From assembly GCA_965240325.2 (NCBI GenBank), contig OZ251231.1, forward strand, positions 2,542,001 through 2,606,000: 64,000 nt of DNA, given 5' to 3'. The notes beneath the pieces are model-generated. The model ran no database searches. It was not told where the DNA came from and saw only the letters and a program-made list of their open reading frames with translations. Each line of letters opens with the position of its first letter. The first letter of the stretch is position 1. Made by a program: the position numbers and the translations under genes. Source of the DNA: Rebecca billardiae RCC1528. Lineage: Eukaryota; Haptophyta. Positions 32,306 through 43,923 of the stretch are shown here, piece by piece.

Positions 32306-34326
32306 ATGTCGTCGTACGACTACTACGCGGTGCCGCAGGCGGAGGTGCCGTCGGTCGGGCCGCAGTTCCTGTACTCACGGCAGCAGCTCATGGGGTACAA
32401 GGGCTACCGCAGCGACACGCGCATCGGCAACTGGGCCGAGGACGAGTTCCGCCGCGACTCGGAGCTCGAGGCCTTCCAGAAGAAGCGCGCGAGCGGACAG
32501 CTGCTGCTCACCAAGCTGCACGCCAAGGTGGAGGCGGCGTGCACGCCGGCTGAGCTGTCCGCCATGCACGACGGCGGCGCGCTGCACTACGGCGATACGC
32601 TCTGCCTGCAGTCCATGCTCACGGGCACGGTGCTCGCCGCCAACACGGACGTGACCAAGCCGCTCGCGCAGCTCGCGTACCAGGTGAGCGGCACCGCGCT
32701 CACCGAGCCGGTGGGGCGCAACGCGCTGACGCTGTACCGGCTGCGCCGCGACGGCAGCGTCGACGAGTCCGAGGGCGGCCCCGTGCGCTACGGCGAGCCC
32801 GTGCTCCTCGCGCTCCGCTCGTACGGCGGCGCGCCGACGCTCTTCATCCAGACGCAGACGCTCGGCGTGCCGCACATCGGCAAGTCCCAGTACTCGAAGC
32901 GCGACGAGGTGACCGCCGTGACGATGGCGACGTCGTACTGCCTGTGGTGCGCGCGCGGCCGATCGCGCGCCCCTTCCCGCGCGCGCGCCCCGCCGCGTGC
33001 CCTGCCGCCGCGCCGCCGCCGCCGCCGCCGCGCACTCTGGCGCTCACTCTGCGCGCACGTATGTCCGCGCGCGCACGGCCACGCGCGCGCCGCGTGCGCA
33101 GGAAGTTCGTCCACCCCGAGCCGAACCGGCAGCTGCCGTCGGAGGGCACGCCCGTGCCCGCCGGGGAGCCCGTCGCGCTGCAGCACCTCAAGACCCACCT
33201 GCTGCTCTTCACCGACCTCGCCAAGCTGAAGAACATCTTCGGGATGGAGTCTGACGTGTTTGCGCACCTGCCGCGCAACACGACGCTGCACGACCGCGCG
33301 CTGCACGCGCTCAAGGTGACCGTGCACGCGCCCGACGGCGCGCAGTGGTTCCCGTGCGTGGCGGGCGCGCCGCTGAGGCCGCAGCTCGAGGTCTCGGGGC
33401 AGGCGGCCCTCAGCGCCACGTCGGTCGCGCCGGCGGGCGCGGCGGGCGGCGCGCAGACCCGCGCCGCGCCGCTCGGCGCCTCGGCTGGTCCCTCGAGCGG
33501 TGCGCCACAGCCGCAGCAGCAGCCCGCGGCCGAGCCCGCGGCCGCGGCCGCGGCGACGAAGCCGCTCGAGCCCGCGGCCACCGCCGACGACGACGGCTCG
33601 GCCGCCCCGCCGCCCGTCGAGTATCAGGCCGTCCTCTTCGGGCCGGGCGGCTCGATCCCCGGCTACATTGGCGGCCCCGCGGGCGGCGGTGCGCCCGCGG
33701 TGATCGTCGTGCAGGAGTGGTGGGGCGTGACGGAGGAGGTGCTCGGCCATGCCGCCCGGCTCGCGCAGGCCGGGTACCGCGTGCTCGTGCCCGACCTGTA
33801 CAAGGGCGTGCGCACGGCGGAGGTGGAGGAGGCGCACCACCTCGCCACCAACCTCGACTACCCCGGCGCCATCGCCGAGCTCGCCCACGCCGCGTCGACG
33901 CTGCGCGCGGAGGGCGCGCCGCGCGTTGGTGTGATGGGCTTCTGCATGGGCGGCGCGCTCGCGATGGGCGCGGCAGCGGCGTGCGCGGACATCGACGCGG
34001 CGGTGCTCTTCTACGGCGTCAACTTTGGCCTCTTCGACCCCGCCGCGTTCCGCAAGCCCGTGCAGGCGCACTTTGGCGCGCACGACACGATGGAGGGCCT
34101 GTCCGACCCGGAGACCGCGCGCGCACTCGCGCACAGCCTCGCGCACAACGAGCACGCGAGCGTGCACACGTACGGGCGCGTCGGCCACGCGTTCATGAAC
34201 GAGAGCCCCGCGCCGTTCGAGTCGTTCGAGGCGCGCAAGGCGCAGATGGGGATGCCGCCATACGACGAGGGCGAGGCGCGGCTCGCGTGGTCGCGCGTGT
34301 TCGACTTCTTCCGCGCGCACCTCTAG
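32306..34326 (+). CDS. CFAP161-like flagellar protein fused to dienelactone hydrolase
   Basis: Exons 32306-32946 and 33102-34326; 621 residues, intron GTGCGC...CAG. Residues ~35-300 match CFAP161: RIGNWAEDE, FQKKRASGQLLL, ALHYGDTLCL, GRNALTLYRL, RYGEPVLLAL, and across the splice site YCLWKFVHPEP then GTPVPAGEPV. CFAP161 is a microtubule inner protein of motile cilia. After a Pro/Ala/Gln linker (~310-385), residues ~386-621 form a dienelactone hydrolase-type alpha/beta hydrolase with GFCMGG (Cys495), FGAHD (Asp542) and VGHAF (His576), so the triad is intact. The whole hydrolase and the end of the CFAP161 part share one exon and one frame, which supports a true fusion. The substrate is unknown. 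Confidence 0.85.
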
Positions 34327-35482
34327 CCTCTACTCTCTAGCCAGCGTGCACGCAGGCTCTGGCCACCGCGGGGCCAACGGTGTCAGATGATCGCGTCGCG
34401 CCGTGCTGCACTCACGCACCGCCGTCCAGGCGAAGAAGCCTCGCCGTCGACGAGCGTGAGTGGCGCGTGCTGAAGGGCGAGACTTGGCGAGACCGCGAGA
34501 CCGACTACCGAGGCAGGGAGCTCCCGAGACCCGAAAGTAACTCAGTCTCACAGTAAGTCGCCTGTCTGTCGCCTTGCCTGATGGCTGATTTACAGGCGCG
34601 GCGACAGCGGGTTCCGAGCGGTCAGCGGTGCGTGCAATGCGCCCGTTACTAACAATAACATTAACGGTTCATGCGGCGCGTGAGTGCCGACGGCGACGGC
34701 TCCGAGCGGGCGCGGCACTCAGCGGCAATGTCCAAATGCAGGCACTGGTCACGGTGAGCAGAGCCTGCAGAGCGGAACACTGCCCGCCTCTCACTGAATA
34801 CTGATTCTTTCTTGACTGATTGCTCAATACGAGCCGTCATAGTGCCAGCCAGCAGGACTCCTGTCTCACTCATCACGGTCCGTATCAGTGATTCGGAGAC
34901 ACAGGTACTAGGTAGGACGACGCGGCGGGTCTCCTGATTCGTCGGCGGCAGTGCCCGATCGTCGACACGAAGTCGGCGTTGGTGGCAGAGCATAGACTGC
35001 ACCGCGATCGAAAAGCTTGAGCGCGGCCTTGAGCTGCTGAAGCGCGATCCACCTGCGCTGCGCGCGCGGCTCGCATGCGGACCTGCTGTGCCCCGAGCAA
35101 GGGCAAGGGTGCAGGTCCGGATGTCAGCTGGCAGTCTCAGCCGCTGGTAGCAGCTGGTCGAGCCTGCCCCGTGCTCCCCGGGCGGTCGCGTACACGCTTG
35201 CCGCGGCGGCGGCTGGCGCTGCGGCGACAGCGGCGTCGTCCAGGGTGCGCTTCGCCCGCTGCGGCGATGACTGAAAGTGAGTAAGTGACAACGGATCCCA
35301 AACAATTCGTGAGTAAGTAAATGCAGTTCACTCATTATGACTGTACGACTTTCAACTTGATGATCATCCCGCCGCTCGCGAAATGAAAAGCAGGCGCGCC
35401 GCGTCCGCTGTGCCGCCGGCCGCCCATCGCCAACGTCCGCGATCGCTCGGCGCTCCGCGCCCCCTCTTCACAAGAACTGACG
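34327..35482. other. Intergenic region, no supported gene
   Basis: About 1.15 kb without a convincing gene. GC content drops relative to the exons. A minus-strand open frame at 34661-35335 has no recognisable domain and lacks the GC-ending codon bias of the window's genes, so it is not called. Confidence 0.6.
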
Positions 35483-37706
35483 ATGCCGGCGCGCGGCGCA
35501 CGCGCCCTGGCGCGCGGCGGACTGGCCGCCTCGGCGATCGGTCTGGCGCTCCTCGTGTGTGCTTTCGTGCGCGAGCACGCCGGCGCACACGCCGACGCGC
35601 AGCCCCTCGCCCTCAGCCGCGCGGCGTTTGGCGCGCACCTGCGCCGCCTGCCCGCGCACGTGCCGCACCACGTGTGCGTGACGGGCTCGCACGCGGAGCA
35701 GACGGCGCGCGAGCTGCTCCTTCCCGAGGACGCCGAGCTGCGCGCGTTCGACATGCCCTCCCGCCTCAACCCGGAGAACGAGTGCACCGCGCTCGAGGCG
35801 GCGGTCGGGCACACGCTCGTCACTGTCGCCGAGAAGATCGAGGACCGGTGCGCCGCGCGCTGGAAGGTGCACACGTCGACGTGCGACGTGCTGGTGCACG
35901 CGGAGGAGGGCGCGGATTGCGAGCAGCTCTTCAAGCTCCGCGCCATCGCCGACCAGCCCCACGCGCCGCTCGTCGTGCTCGCCGCCGGCTGGTCGCACGA
36001 CGCGGGCGCGTCGGCGGACGCGCCGCTGCTGCACTGCTACAAGGCGCGCGTGCGCCGCGCCGCGCAGCAGAATCTGGCGCCGCTCGAGGCGGAGGAGATG
36101 GTGCCGCACACGGCGCTGCCACTCCACGGTGGCGCGCGCACGGGCGTCGCGCTGCACGCGCTCATGCGCGAGCTGCTGGCGCAGACGGCCGGCGCGCGGC
36201 CGCACAGCCACGCGCACTGGCTGGCGCGCTCGGCGGCGCACGCGCAGCGCGACGACGCGCGCGCGCTGCGCGCGCGTCTGCTCGAGGGCAACCCGTCCGT
36301 GCGGGTGGTTGACGTGCACATTGAGATGATGAAGGCGTCACAGGGCCTGCCGCACCGTCTTGGCCACCTCGCGCCGCACGCGCCCGTGCCGGAGGCGGAC
36401 ACGCCGCCCGCCGCCGCGGAGCAGCCGGAGCAGCAGCAGGCGGAGGCGGGGCAGGAGCAGCCGCAGCAGCGCCGCCGCCGCGCGCAGGAGGATGTGCAGG
36501 CCCTCGTGATCGCGGCGGACGCTGGCATGGTCAGTGCCGGCTTCGCTGGCGATGACGCGCCGCGCACCGTCTTCCCCGCGATCGTCGGCCGCCCGCGGCA
36601 CACCGGCGTGATGGTGGGCATGGGCCAGAAGGACGCGTACGTGGGCGAGGAGGCGCAGTCGAAGCGGGGCATCCTCACGCTCAAGTACCCGATCGAGCAC
36701 GGCATCGTGACCAACTGGGACGACATGGAGAAGATCTGGCACCACACCTTCTACAACGAGCTGCGCGTCGCGCCCGAGGAGCATAAGGTGCTGCACTCCG
36801 AGGCACCGCTCAACCCGAAGGCCAACCGCGAGAAGATGACGCAGATCATGTTCGAGACGTTCAATGTGCGCGGGTTCTACGTGTCGGTGGACGCGGTGCT
36901 CGCGATGTACGCGTCGGGGCGCACGACGGGCATCGTGCTCGAGGCGCGCGCTGGCGTGACCCATGTCGTCCCCATCTACGAGGGCTACGTGCTGCCGCAC
37001 GCGGTGCTGCGGCTCGACATGGGCGGGCGCGACCTGACAGAGTACATGATGAAGCTGCTCAGCGAGCGCGGCTACTCGTTCAGCACCTCCGCCGAGCGCG
37101 AGATCGTGCGCGACATCAAGCAGAAGCTCGGCTACGTCGCGATCGACTACGACGAGGAGCTCGAGAAGGCGGAGACCTCCTCTGAGCTCGAGCAGAACTA
37201 CGAGTTGCCCGACGGCCAGATCATCACGGTCGGCAACGAGCGCTTCCGGGACACCGAGGCTCTGTTCAAGCCCAACTTGATCGGGCTGGAGCAGGAGGGC
37301 ATCCACAAGCTGCTCTTCAACTCCATCATGAAGTGCGACGTCGACATCCGGAGGGACCTGTACAACAACATCGTGCTGGCGGGCTCCGAGACGATGTACA
37401 CGGGGATCGCCGAGCGCGTGCAGAAGGAGATGAAGGGGCTCGCGCCCGAGTCGATGACCATCAAGATTGTGCGCGCACGCGCGCGCGCGCGTTCGTGTGT
37501 GCGTGCTTCACCGCGTGGGTGGCCGCGCTCACTCGTGCGGTGTCCGCCATCCCGCCGCATCGCAGATCGCGCCGCCTGAGCGCAAGTACTCCACGTGGAT
37601 CGGCGGCAGCATCCTCGCCTCGCTCAGCACCTTTGAGGAGATGTGGATCACGAAGGCCGAGTACGACGAGTCCGGCCCGGGCATCGTCCACCGCAAGTGC
37701 CGTTAG
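35483..37706 (+). CDS. Actin-like protein with membrane-anchored N-terminal extension
   Basis: Exons 35483-37468 and 37566-37706; 708 residues, intron GTGCGC...CAG at the [10 protein letters not shown] junction. The start ATG at 35483 gives [13 protein letters not shown] and a hydrophobic stretch ([16 protein letters not shown]): a signal peptide or type II anchor. Residues ~40-280 are an unrecognised domain with six or more cysteines (VCVTGS, NECTAL, DRCAARW, STCDVL, ADCEQL, LHCYKA). A Pro/Gln/Arg linker leads to actin from residue ~336 to the end (VHRKCR). Most actin surfaces are conserved ([30 protein letters not shown]), but the phosphate loops are changed: DNGSGMCK reads [13 protein letters not shown] reads EARAG, and Q137 is Asp. 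An optional phase-0 intron (36299-36487) would remove the linker without changing the frame. Confidence 0.82.
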
Positions 37707-38363
37707 TCTCGTCAGCAGGTTGCTGTCCACAGCAGGCGCCGCCTCGAGTCCCGCCAGCGTGTGATTCATGATCAGGTGCACGGCCGAGGCCTCGCGCGCC
37801 GGCCGCCAGTTCACTACAGTTGAGAGTGACTCGGCGTGCCTCGGAAAGTTTGCGCACCGAACGCGCTCCGACCGTGTCACGCCGCCGGTGTCATGCCAGC
37901 CCGAAGTAGTACGTTCCCGGTCCGACAGAGCACGTGCTCGCCCGCCATCCAAATGCGTATGATGATTGATGCCGATGACGCAATGGCCGCGATCCGATCG
38001 GACGGATCGATTTCGACATCGTCATTCTCAGACTCTGTTGCGCCCGCCGGCCGCCGCCGCCCGCGGCCGCCCCCGGCCGGTGCTCATCATAACCCCAAAA
38101 TACCCGCCTTTATCAAGGCCCTGGCTTGGAGATTCTGATCATGAACCGCGATCCTTCCACCCCATATGAAGACCATCAAACAACCCTCAGCTGACGATGC
38201 AAGCTATCGGCGTCGCCGTGAAAGTTTGTCTCGCACCTTCGAAAGCCTTCTCGATTCCCTTGCTCGATTCCAAACTCCGCAACACGCAGTTCAGGTGAAC
38301 CGACCCCGAGCCCGAGCGCTCCAGACGCACCCTGACGGGTACAACGTCCGACGCCATCGCAAC
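37707..38363. other. Intergenic region
   Basis: No gene seen. The frame of the ClC gene stays open upstream to 38166, but codon use there is not GC-ending, so I treat 38166-38363 as leader. Moderately AT-rich sequence lies near 37955-38030. Confidence 0.5.
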
Positions 38364-41300
38364 ATGCTGCGTGCCCACGGGGAGTCGCAGAAGCGTGTCG
38401 AGCCAGAGGGCTCTCGCCTGAGTCGCGTCCCGCTGTCGTCGCGCTCACGCGCGCTGCAGCGCATCCTGAACGGCAGGAGCGCGCCCCCCGAGCCGCTTCA
38501 TTACGAGGAGCCGCTCACCTACCAGGGCCGGCTCATCCTGGGTGACGAGACGGAGCTCGCCCGCACTCGGCGGGAGCGCTTGGTGCTTCCCATGGTCCTT
38601 GTTGTGGTGCGTGCTGCGCGGAGCGCCAAGCCCCACGCCCGCCGCTCGAGCGCGCGTGCGCGCGCAGCGCACCCCGTCTCACGCGCTCGTCGAGCGTCGG
38701 TGTGCGCGCGCGCGCACACAGGTGGGCGTGCTCTCCGGGTGCGTGGCGAGCTCGGTGCACGCCATATCGAAGCGGCTGCTCAAGGAGCGCCTCAAGATTG
38801 TCTTCGCCGCGGAGGCGGCCTCGGGCCTCGCGGTCGGCGGCGTCGTGTACGTGTTGACGGGTGCCGCGTGCGCGCTGCTCGCTGCGCTCATCGTCGAGAT
38901 GATCGCGCCGGCGGCGGCGGGGTCGGGCATGACGACGGTGCTGCTCTTTCTGAACGGCTGGCTCCTTCCCGACGCGTTCAGGATCGAGACGCTCCTCGTC
39001 AAGCTCGCCGGTCTGGCGCTCGTCTCCGCCTCGGGCCTCGCCGCGGGCGAGGTGTGCGCGCGCGCGCGCCACCCAGCGGCCGGCCGCGTGGCGCTCCGCG
39101 CGCGACCCGCGCGATGGCTCACGCTGCCGCTGCGGCTGCGCTCCCGCGCGTGCCGCCCTGGCCTCGCCCGCAGGAGGCTCCGCTCATCCACGCGGGCACG
39201 ATCGTCGGCAGCCTCGTGTGCGACGTCGCCTCGCGCACCGTGCTCACGCGCACCGTCGAGGTGCACGGCCGCGGCCGCTCGCTGATCGACCTCGCGGCGA
39301 CGGGCGGCGGCGCGGCGCTGGCGGGCGCGTTCCTCGCGCCGGTGTCGGGCGTGCTCTTCGTGATGGAGGAGCTGGGCACCTTCTGGTCCAAGACCCTCCT
39401 CGTGCGCTGCTTCGTCGCCTCCGCCTCCGCCGCCATCGTGGGCTCGCTGTACACGTTCCTCGAGAGCCAGCCCGGCCTCAACCCGCTCACCACGCCGGTG
39501 GTGGCCGAGTCGCTGCTCGAGGCGGAGGTGGGCATCTCGTGCACGGGGAACAGCGGGCACGGCACCACGTTCCTCCCGATCGAGTACATCGCCTTCGCCG
39601 CGATCGGCGCGATCGGCGGCGTCGCGGGCTCAGGCTTCAACGCGGCCGCTGCCTTTGTGCTCGCGTTCCGCTCGGACTGGCTGCGGCGCAGCATGGCCGT
39701 GCGGATCGCTGACGTGGCGGTGGTCGCGACGATCACGGGCGTGCTCTTCTACACGATCGCCGCGTCGTGGCCGTGCACCACGCTCGACTACGCCTCCGCG
39801 CCGCCCGTCATCCTCAACCACGTCTCGACGCTCGGCTGCCCCGCGCCGGGCGCGTGGGCGCCGTACCCGGGTGGGTTCAAGTACGGCAAGTACCCCAAGC
39901 AGTGGAACGAGCTCGCCTCGCTGCTCTTCGCGCAGCCGCTCGCCGCGGCGGGCATGCTGCTCTCGGTCGAGCACGTTGCGCTGTCCGCCGGCGCGTGCGC
40001 GGTGTACGCCACCACCTTCTGCGCGCTCGCCGTCTTCGCGCTCGGCATGGTCGTGCCGATGGGCCTGCTGCTGCCGAGCGTCGCGGTGGGCGCGGGCTTT
40101 GGGCGCGCGGCCGGCATCCTCGCCGGGCTGATCGCCGGGCAGCCGCGCGCGCAGGGCGTGTACGCGCTCATGGGCGCGGCCGCGTTTGTCAGCGGCACCT
40201 CGCACAACACGAGTGCGCGCCCGCGCGCCCGCGCGAGCGCGCGAGTGGCCCACCTCCTCCGTGCGCGGCCACGAGGCCTGCTGCCGCCGCGCGCCGTGGG
40301 CCGTCGCGCGCGCCCTCGCCGCGCGCCCGTCCGCGGCCGCCACGGCTCTGCAGTAGCTGACCGCCTGCTGCCCCCGCGGCGGTGCACGTGCCGTGCGCGC
40401 GCGCAGTCGCATTCGTGATGATCCTGATCGAGCTGATGAACAACACGACGGTGTGCGCCGTCTCCCTCGCCATGCGCGCTCGCGCCGCGCTCCCCGCTCA
40501 CGCGTGCGCACGCGCGCCCGCCCCGCCGCCCTGCCCTCTGGCGCGCAGTACATCCTGCCGTGCATCGTGACGATGCTGTGCGCGCTCTCCGTCTCGCAGG
40601 CGCTGGGCAAGCCCTTCTACGAGACGCAGCTCGACACGTCGGGCCACCCGTACCTGCGGCAGGCGGACGAGACGCTGCCGGAGCTCAACCTGCTCACGGC
40701 CGCAGACGTGATGGCGCCAAACCCGACCTGCCTGCGCACGCGCGAGCGCGTCGGCACGCTCGCCAAGCTGCTCGCCGACCAGGTGGACTGCTACGGCTTC
40801 CCGCTCATCGACGCGCTCGAGTCGAACCGGCCCGACGCCTCGCGCTCGCGGCTGAACAGCACGAACACGGCGGACGAGAACTGGGACAAGGTGCTGCCGC
40901 TGCCGGGCAAGCGCACCTCGGCCGCGAGCGCCGCGGGCGGCGCCGACCCGCGCGCGCTCGGCGCGCGCGCGAGCTTCCGCGGCTTCGTCAAGCGCGACTC
41001 GATCATCGCGCTGCTGCTGCGCATGGCGGACGAGATCGCGGAGGACGAGCCGCGCCCGAAGCGGATGTCCAGGTTCGATGCGCTCAAGACGTCCGGCCAA
41101 CGGCTCAGCGGCCGCACGCCGCCGCGCACGCCGCCGCGCTCGCCCGGCCGTTACCGCATGCGGCAGAAGTCTCTCAGAACGTTCGACGTGGAGACGGGGC
41201 CCGGGAGCGCGGGCGCGGAGGCGGGCCCGCGGGTGCCGCCGGACGTGCGGCAGGCGCTCCAGGCGCTCGGCCTGGACAAGGGCCAGACCGAGGCGCAGCT

Positions 41301-42063
41301 CCTCGCGCTCGCGCAGCAGCACGTGGAGCTGCGAGATGTGTCCGAGATTGTGCCGCACGTGCACACGGAGAGCGCGCCGATCCGCGTGCTGCTGCACACC
41401 TTCCTGCGGCTGGGCGCGCACACGGTCACGGTGGTGGACGCGCGGCAGCGCGTGGTGGGCATGGTGAGGCGCGAGCACGTCACGCAGGAGCTGCTCGAGG
41501 AGATGATGGGCGGCATCACGAAGGACGGCCGGCTGGCGCGCGCGCTCGCGCCGCACGAGTCGCTCGGCCGCGGCCTGTGGAACCAGATCGGCCGCGTGCT
41601 CACCACCGACCGGCTGCACGAGCACCTCAAGGGCTCCAAGGAGAGCCAGCCCGCGGCGGACGAGGAGGCGCCGCCCGCCGCGGAGCGCGCGGCCGCGACG
41701 CCCGCGCCCGCGCCCACGCCCGCCGTCGACCCCTCGGGCGGCGCGCCCAACGCGCCGCTGCCGCCCATCGCGGACTCGCCGCCGCTGCCGCCGCACGCGC
41801 GCACGACGAGCGGCGGCGGCGCGATGGCGCTGCCTCCGATTGCGACTGCGCCCACCTCGCAGGGCGTGCAGTGGAGCAACGCGCCGCCGGTCGCCCCCGC
41901 CGGCCCGGAGCCAATCGAGCACGCGTCGCCTGCGCCGTCCGCGCCGTCCTCCTCGGGGCTGAGCAACCGGCCGCTCAACAAGCAGCCGCACCTGCCGCAG
42001 ACGTTCAGCATGCTCGAGATGTCCAAGTACGACACCGCGCCGCCCGGCGACGAGCAGAAGTAG
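38364..42063 (+). CDS. ClC-family chloride channel or Cl-/H+ exchanger with CBS domains
   Basis: Exons 38364-38606, 38722-39051, 39174-40212, 40407-40450, 40549-42063; 1056 residues, all phases agree. The start at 38364 (MLRAHGESQK) was chosen because upstream sequence lacks coding bias. ClC motifs: GSGMTTVLLFLNG (148 onward, the GSGIP position), GEEAPLIHAG across intron 2 with the gating glutamate at 192, and APVSGVLFVMEELGTFW. A 44-nt exon encodes AFVMILIELMNNTT, matching the late ClC helix. The cytosolic half has two CBS-like regions (ADVMAPNPTCLRTRERV and RDVSEIVPHVHTESAPIRVL) with a long Arg/Ala insert between them and a Pro/Ala-rich tail. It likely acts in anion and pH balance of plasma membrane or organelles. 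Whether channel or exchanger cannot be settled. Confidence 0.9.
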
Positions 42064-42442
42064 GGCCGCCGCTCACCTTACACCTGCCGCAGCCTGGGTG
42101 GCAGGCGTACGCGAAGCGCGCGCGGCAGCTACCATAAGTTTAACAAAGACGATGTTCTTGAGGCGGATGTTGATGCGACATCGTTTCGATCACCGGATGA
42201 ATTGGAGAATGCCGCCGACGAAATGCCGCGGCCGGTTCTCGGCTGCGCACCCAGCCAGTCGGCCGTCAAGTTTCAAGTTTGGGCCGTGGCGAGCGCCGAG
42301 TCACCCGAGTGGAGTGGCGGCGGCGCGCGCTACTGCATCATCACGGACAGACCGACCGCAATCTCGACGGAGTATCGACCGTCCAGTACCTCCCGTAGGA
42401 TACACAGGAGACCGGCTTCCCCGCGCCCCCCATTCCCGCCTC
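42064..42442. other. Intergenic region
   Basis: 379 bp between ClC and the MBL-fold gene, same strand. GC content falls at 42130-42200. No gene is seen; it must hold the ClC 3' end and the downstream promoter. Confidence 0.5.
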
Positions 42443-43195
42443 ATGGCAGCTCCACCTCCGACACCACGTCCCTTTCCGCCCGCGCTGCCACACGGTGAGC
42501 TGCGTGAGGTCCTCCCCAGCGTCTTCATCGTGACCGGCTCTATCCGCATCACGCCCGTGCGCTTCAGTCGCAACATGACCGTCATCCGTCAGGGCGATGG
42601 CCTGGTGCTGGTCAACACGGTGCGCTTGGACGAAGCCGGCTTGGCCGCCCTGGACGCTCTGGGACAGGTTCGCCACATTCTGCGCATCGGCGGCTGGCAT
42701 GGCAGCGACGACGCCTTCTACAAGGACCGCTACGGCTGCCCAGTCACCGCGGTGAGGGGGCAGACGTACTTTGAAGGCGGCAATCCCAAGAAGGGCCGCG
42801 TCTACTTCGAGGCCGACCACCTGATCTCCGCCGGCGACGAGCTGCCGATCGAGGGCGCGTCGCTCCACGTGGTGCACTCTGAGCCGCCTGAGGCGATCCT
42901 TCGCATCCCAGCTGGAGGCGGCTCCCTGGTCACGGCCGACGCCCTGATGCACTGGCCCCACGCCGATCGCTACTTCAGCCGCATCAGCGGCGTCCTCATG
43001 AAGCTCGGGGGCTTCATGAAGCCGTACACGATGATGCCGCCCTGGATCGAAAAGTACCGGCCACCCCGGGAGGAGGTGCGCGCCATCCTCGAGCTGGACT
43101 TTGAGAACGTGCTGCCGGGGCACGGCGAGGTGGTGATGGGTGGCGCGCGCGAGCGCTTCCGGCCGGCGATCGAGGCCTACGCCGCGGGAGGCTGA
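42443..43195 (+). CDS. Metallo-beta-lactamase-fold family protein
   Basis: Single exon, 250 residues from ATG at 42443 (MAAPPPTPRPFPP). The fold is suggested by the order of elements: FIVTGSIRI, NMTVIRQGDGLVLVNTVRL (first beta strands), GQVRHILRIGGWHGSDD at the HxHxDH position, ADALMHW and a C-terminal NVLPGHGEVV. The usual HxHxDH metal motif is not intact (only WHGSDD), so metal binding and hydrolase activity are doubtful; the sequence resembles uncharacterised bacterial MBL-fold proteins. It has no intron and its codon choice is somewhat less extreme than its neighbours', compatible with a recent bacterial origin. The function is unknown. Confidence 0.7.
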   Translation: MAAPPPTPRPFPPALPHGELREVLPSVFIVTGSIRITPVRFSRNMTVIRQGDGLVLVNTVRLDEAGLAALDALGQVRHILRIGGWHGSDDAFYKDRYGCPVTAVRGQTYFEGGNPKKGRVYFEADHLISAGDELPIEGASLHVVHSEPPEAILRIPAGGGSLVTADALMHWPHADRYFSRISGVLMKLGGFMKPYTMMPPWIEKYRPPREEVRAILELDFENVLPGHGEVVMGGARERFRPAIEAYAAGG

Positions 43196-43923
43196 AGGCG
43201 CTGGCCCTGCTGGGTGATGACATCCGGCATCATCAGCAAGCAGCAGCTCGTGCCTCTAATCACCGCGCCTGAAATATAAAGGGCGGAAACGACGCACGTC
43301 TGAAATGACTCAAAATGAGACGACCGGGACTGCTGCATGTTGACTAAAGCGTGCCGAGCGGTGCCGTCAATCACGGCAGACTCAGCAGAGCATCAAACTC
43401 CGTCTGCGCGGCAGGCGCAGAGAGTGCCGAGAGGCCAGAGCTCAGACTCGGTCCGTCTGCGGTCTGACTCTCTGTCTCGTCGGCAGGCTTGTCCTTGATG
43501 AGTACTGTCTACTGAGAGTCAGAGATCCACTTGATGATAGTATATGCAGACGACTCTGCTGCTGATGCTTGCTCAGTGCGTGCACGTAATGACGTATCTC
43601 GGCGGTATATAGCCTATAATTATAGCAGACTATAGTCCGTATCACACGGTCACGGTAAGTGTAACGGTTCAGTCGTCAGTGTTACATCAATCGCTCATTC
43701 AATCGGCGTCACATTATATGACATACATATATATATTTGATATATATATTTCACATCGCGTGGCAGTCGCTCACATCCGCGGATGTGCGACGTCCGTGCG
43801 CTTTTGCCGACGAAGGGCGGCAGCATGGCCAGCACTGGCGCGCGCGCCTCGGCGCTGCGCCGCCCGGCCCCTGCCGCAGCCCGTCGATGAGACGGACGAC
43901 GCGGCCGCTGCCGCTCGCTAGGC
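43196..43923. other. Intergenic region
   Basis: 728 bp between convergent 3' ends. It is low in GC, with an AT run (TATATATATTTGATATATAT) at about 43726-43750 and TATAGCCTATAATTATAGCA at 43607-43626. No gene or RNA gene is supported. Confidence 0.55.

Noticed and set aside
34661-35335. Minus-strand open frame of 224 codons
   Set aside because: No domain, mixed low-bias codons and location in a lower-GC spacer; no supporting neighbour or intron pattern.
38166-38363. Upstream extension of the ClC protein from an ATG at 38166
   Set aside because: Codon choice is not GC-ending, and the sequence between 38166 and 38363 resembles leader; the ATG at 38364 begins biased coding sequence.
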